Positions 5,207 through 7,092 of a DNA stretch of 7,092 bases are shown one piece after another. The notes below the pieces were generated by a model. It did not search any database and had not been told where the DNA came from. It worked only from the letters and a program-made list of their open reading frames with translations. How positions within the stretch are numbered: the stretch's first letter is position 1; every line of letters begins with the position of its first letter. A program made the position numbers and the translations under genes. The stretch is taken from NCBI GenBank assembly GCA_947174455.1, contig CAMWIZ010000042.1, positions 1-7,092 of the forward strand, written 5' to 3'. This stretch comes from an uncultured Clostridia bacterium. GTDB taxonomy: Bacteria; Bacillota; Clostridia; Oscillospirales; Acutalibacteraceae.

Positions 5207-6874
5207 TTACATATTTCTTCTTCTTACGAAGATTACAATTCCTGCAATCAATATCGCAATCGGAACAACTACAATAAATACTGTACCAAGTGTTAGAATC
5301 TGGGCAGAAGTAATACCAAGCTCTGCACCCTCAAGTGATTTTGTTTCGATTGTTATTCCTACGTCTCCCCTGTCTGTCACATTATTAAGCAATGAGAGCA
5401 TATATGAGGAATTACCATAGGTTGAATATGACAAGGATGCCTCAGAAACAGCGTAGCTCGAACCAATAACAATAATATTGGACGCCTTGCTCTCTGTGCT
5501 TCCGCTTTCCGTGTCGGTATCATTTGAAACAGTTGATTTTGTTGCAATAGCACCTACGACAGCATTCGGTGAGCTTACATAGTTAGGTTCGCTGCTTGCC
5601 TCGTCAGCGGTTTCTGTACTTGAAGTATATGCAATCTCTGACTGTTCTGTAAGGTTAAGAATAGCAGTAACAGCCGATTCATCAATAACCTTAATGGCCC
5701 TTGCGGATCCGGTAATCATGCAGAACGGCAATGACTTATTTTTCATACCGGAGGTATACTTTTCTGCTGCATACTGAGCTTGGAACAGAACATAATTTCC
5801 GCCGTTTGCCATGTAGTTCATGTCGTTTTCAACAGCGTAACCCATTTCCACTGCCAAGCCCCACTCCTCAAGCAGCGAGTCAATATTCGGCATACTTACA
5901 AGCTTATATGACGGCATATAGAGGAGCTGCTTGCCGTAATTTCCTCCGTTGGTCAAAAAGTTTGACAAGGAGTCTGTAAACTTACTGTCAAGGTCAACTG
6001 ACGGTGCGTAAAGCACAACTACAGATGTATCATCGGAAATAGTACCTGTAGCAGGTGAAACCTCATCTGTTTCAAAACCGTTTTTCTCCAGCAGATTTTT
6101 GAATGCAGAGTAGTCCTCTTCTGTTACCTCTGAGATGAAAGTAACCTTTGGCTTTTCCTTTAATGTAAGGTGGAGAATAGCCGAGGATATTGCTTCCTCT
6201 ACATTTGAGCCGTTTACAACGTAAGAGCCGTAGTAGTACAAATACGACTGGTCATACTCATAAATATCATTTTCCAGCAGATATCTGTAATCATTCTCAC
6301 CCTGTACAATTACATTGTAGTTAACCAAATCCTCATCAGGATACTTTTCATTGAAAGTAGGATTCGCTGCAAGGTCAATGTACTTTAGGGTAATTCTGTC
6401 GCTTGCATTGTCGTAAGCATGGAACAGTGTATTTGACTGAATAAAATATTCACCGCCGCTCTTATAGTCGTCCTCACTTGATAGAACATACAGCGTAATA
6501 TCCTGGTCAAGTGTGTTAAGGAAATCAAGTGTATCGTCTGTCAGTGTAAAGCTATTGTCGCTCGTTGTATCTATACTAAGAGCAGGAACCTTTTCAACCA
6601 AAACCGAAGCTATCATATTGATTATAATAACAGCGGCTATACTGAACACAACAAGGGCAACAGAGAACCACCCCTTCTTAAATGCTCGTGCCTTGAGAGA
6701 ACGCTTAGCCTTTTTCTGAGCTTTTTTATCAGACTTCTCTCCGGACTTTTTGCCTTCCTTTATGATCTCTGTTTTGCTCGGTTTCTCCGAGGTTTCATTT
6801 TTAACAGCGGGTGTTTTGCCCTCCTGCTCGATTTCATTCTCGGTTATCTCTTTTTTGTTGTCTTTATTACTCAT
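5207..6874 (-). CDS. GldG family ABC transporter auxiliary protein
   Basis: This 555-residue protein starts with a hydrophilic Lys/Glu-rich cytoplasmic segment (1-67), then a transmembrane helix at about 69-93. The extracytoplasmic region follows, and a second helix lies at about 527-549 with a positive RRRNM end, so both termini should face the cytoplasm. Near the first helix, NSFTLTDDTLDFLNTLDQDI (107-126) is the typical GldG/ABC_transp_aux entry, where a strand-helix unit precedes LYVLSS. KPKVTFISE at 241-249 and LSNFLTNGGN at 303-312 match the second fold segment, and LLNNVTDRGD at 495-504 matches the C-terminal conserved part. A Ser/Thr/Glu-rich, low-complexity stretch at about 445-465 looks like a linker. 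The start is set by TAAGGAGGTG 7 nt before the ATG. The gene follows a GldF-like permease by 14 bp and precedes the DUF4340 gene. It probably forms part of the membrane complex, with an unknown substrate or mechanical role. Gliding is not implied. Confidence 0.9.
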   Translation of the reverse strand: MSNKDNKKEITENEIEQEGKTPAVKNETSEKPSKTEIIKEGKKSGEKSDKKAQKKAKRSLKARAFKKGWFSVALVVFSIAAVIIINMIASVLVEKVPALSIDTTSDNSFTLTDDTLDFLNTLDQDITLYVLSSEDDYKSGGEYFIQSNTLFHAYDNASDRITLKYIDLAANPTFNEKYPDEDLVNYNVIVQGENDYRYLLENDIYEYDQSYLYYYGSYVVNGSNVEEAISSAILHLTLKEKPKVTFISEVTEEDYSAFKNLLEKNGFETDEVSPATGTISDDTSVVVLYAPSVDLDSKFTDSLSNFLTNGGNYGKQLLYMPSYKLVSMPNIDSLLEEWGLAVEMGYAVENDMNYMANGGNYVLFQAQYAAEKYTSGMKNKSLPFCMITGSARAIKVIDESAVTAILNLTEQSEIAYTSSTETADEASSEPNYVSSPNAVVGAIATKSTVSNDTDTESGSTESKASNIIVIGSSYAVSEASLSYSTYGNSSYMLSLLNNVTDRGDVGITIETKSLEGAELGITSAQILTLGTVFIVVVPIAILIAGIVIFVRRRNM

Positions 6875-6881
6875 TTATCCG

Positions 6882-6891
6882 CACCTCCTTA
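6882..6891 (-). promoter_or_regulatory. Ribosome binding site overlapping the permease stop codon
   Basis: TAAGGAGGTG on the minus strand begins with the TAA stop of the permease gene and serves as a near-perfect Shine-Dalgarno site for the GldG-like gene. A terminating ribosome sits directly on it, which suggests translational coupling and matched amounts of the two subunits. Confidence 0.75.
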
Positions 6892-7092
6892 ACTCCAACG
6901 CTTCTTCTCAATAACACGAACCGTTAGGAAAACAAACAGTGCGATGATACTGAGGAAGAAAATCAGGTCCGCAACATTCAGCACGCCAACCGTGAAGTTC
7001 TCATAGTGGTTGAGGAAAGAAACACTCGACAAAGCTGTGGAAATTGCAGAAACCGATATAATGCTTGCAATATTGTCAAGCAGATAAATAAA
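6889..7092 (-). CDS. GldF-like ABC-2 permease, C-terminal fragment (cut by window edge)
   Basis: Only the last 67 residues lie in the window. The open frame continues past the right edge, so the gene is partial because of the window and not broken. The visible part contains a segment from a membrane region (IYLLDNIASIISVSAIS), a short loop with NHYENFTVGVLNVADL, and a final transmembrane helix (about IFFLSIIALFVFLTVRV) ending in the basic tail IEKKRWS. A last loop with an aspartate before IFF, then FLTVRVIEK and RW near the end, is characteristic of GldF-type ABC-2 permeases. Its stop overlaps the ribosome binding site of the GldG-like gene. A GldA-like ATPase gene is expected further upstream on the same strand, beyond the window. 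Confidence 0.82.
   Translation of the reverse strand, partial: FIYLLDNIASIISVSAISTALSSVSFLNHYENFTVGVLNVADLIFFLSIIALFVFLTVRVIEKKRWS

Noticed and set aside
4727..5296. Plus-strand open frame of 189 codons opposite the DUF4340 N-terminus
   Set aside because: Its Phe- and Ser-rich sequence is the complement of the Lys-rich tail and membrane helix of the real gene.

Overview
The window looks like a piece of a low-to-moderate GC chromosome from an anaerobic Bacillota bacterium, most likely a clostridium of the Ruminococcus/Oscillospira type. This placement is inferred from three things: strong AGGAGG ribosome binding sites, AT-rich sigma-A type promoters, and the gene families present. It is not based on a marker gene. 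All five genes are intact chromosomal-type genes except the last, which is cut by the window edge. No transposase, tRNA, rRNA, CRISPR array or phage gene is visible.

Left block (about 115-2100, minus strand): a two-gene operon read right to left. A clear promoter (TTGATA, 17 bp, TATAAT) and a leader of about 85 nt precede a NifU-like iron-sulfur scaffold homologue. It is followed 19 bp later by a GGGtGRT-family protein, and the operon ends in a convincing intrinsic terminator. The pair is a recognised combination in anaerobes, but its biochemical role is not established as far as I know.

Middle block (about 2150-3520, plus strand): ribF, encoding the bifunctional riboflavin kinase/FAD synthetase. 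It lies behind an unusually long non-coding upstream region. A good promoter sits more than 300 bp upstream of the start codon. The intervening DNA holds a near-palindromic repeat pair and an 11-bp inverted repeat enclosing two hairpins, and a weaker second promoter candidate lies closer to the gene. I do not see an FMN riboswitch signature.

Right block (about 3486-7092, minus strand): a tightly packed operon entering from the right edge. It contains the C-terminal end of a GldF-like ABC-2 permease, a GldG-like membrane-anchored protein (ABC_transp_aux/GIFT type), and a DUF4340 protein. An ATPase gene is expected just beyond the right edge, upstream in the operon. The operon converges on ribF, and a 12-bp hairpin between them can terminate transcription from both sides. 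Together these genes probably form a membrane ABC complex with two large extracytoplasmic subunits. In Bacteroidota the related GldAFG proteins are linked to gliding motility; the job of this non-gliding version is unknown. This cassette and the GGGtGRT pair are the two least-understood systems here.
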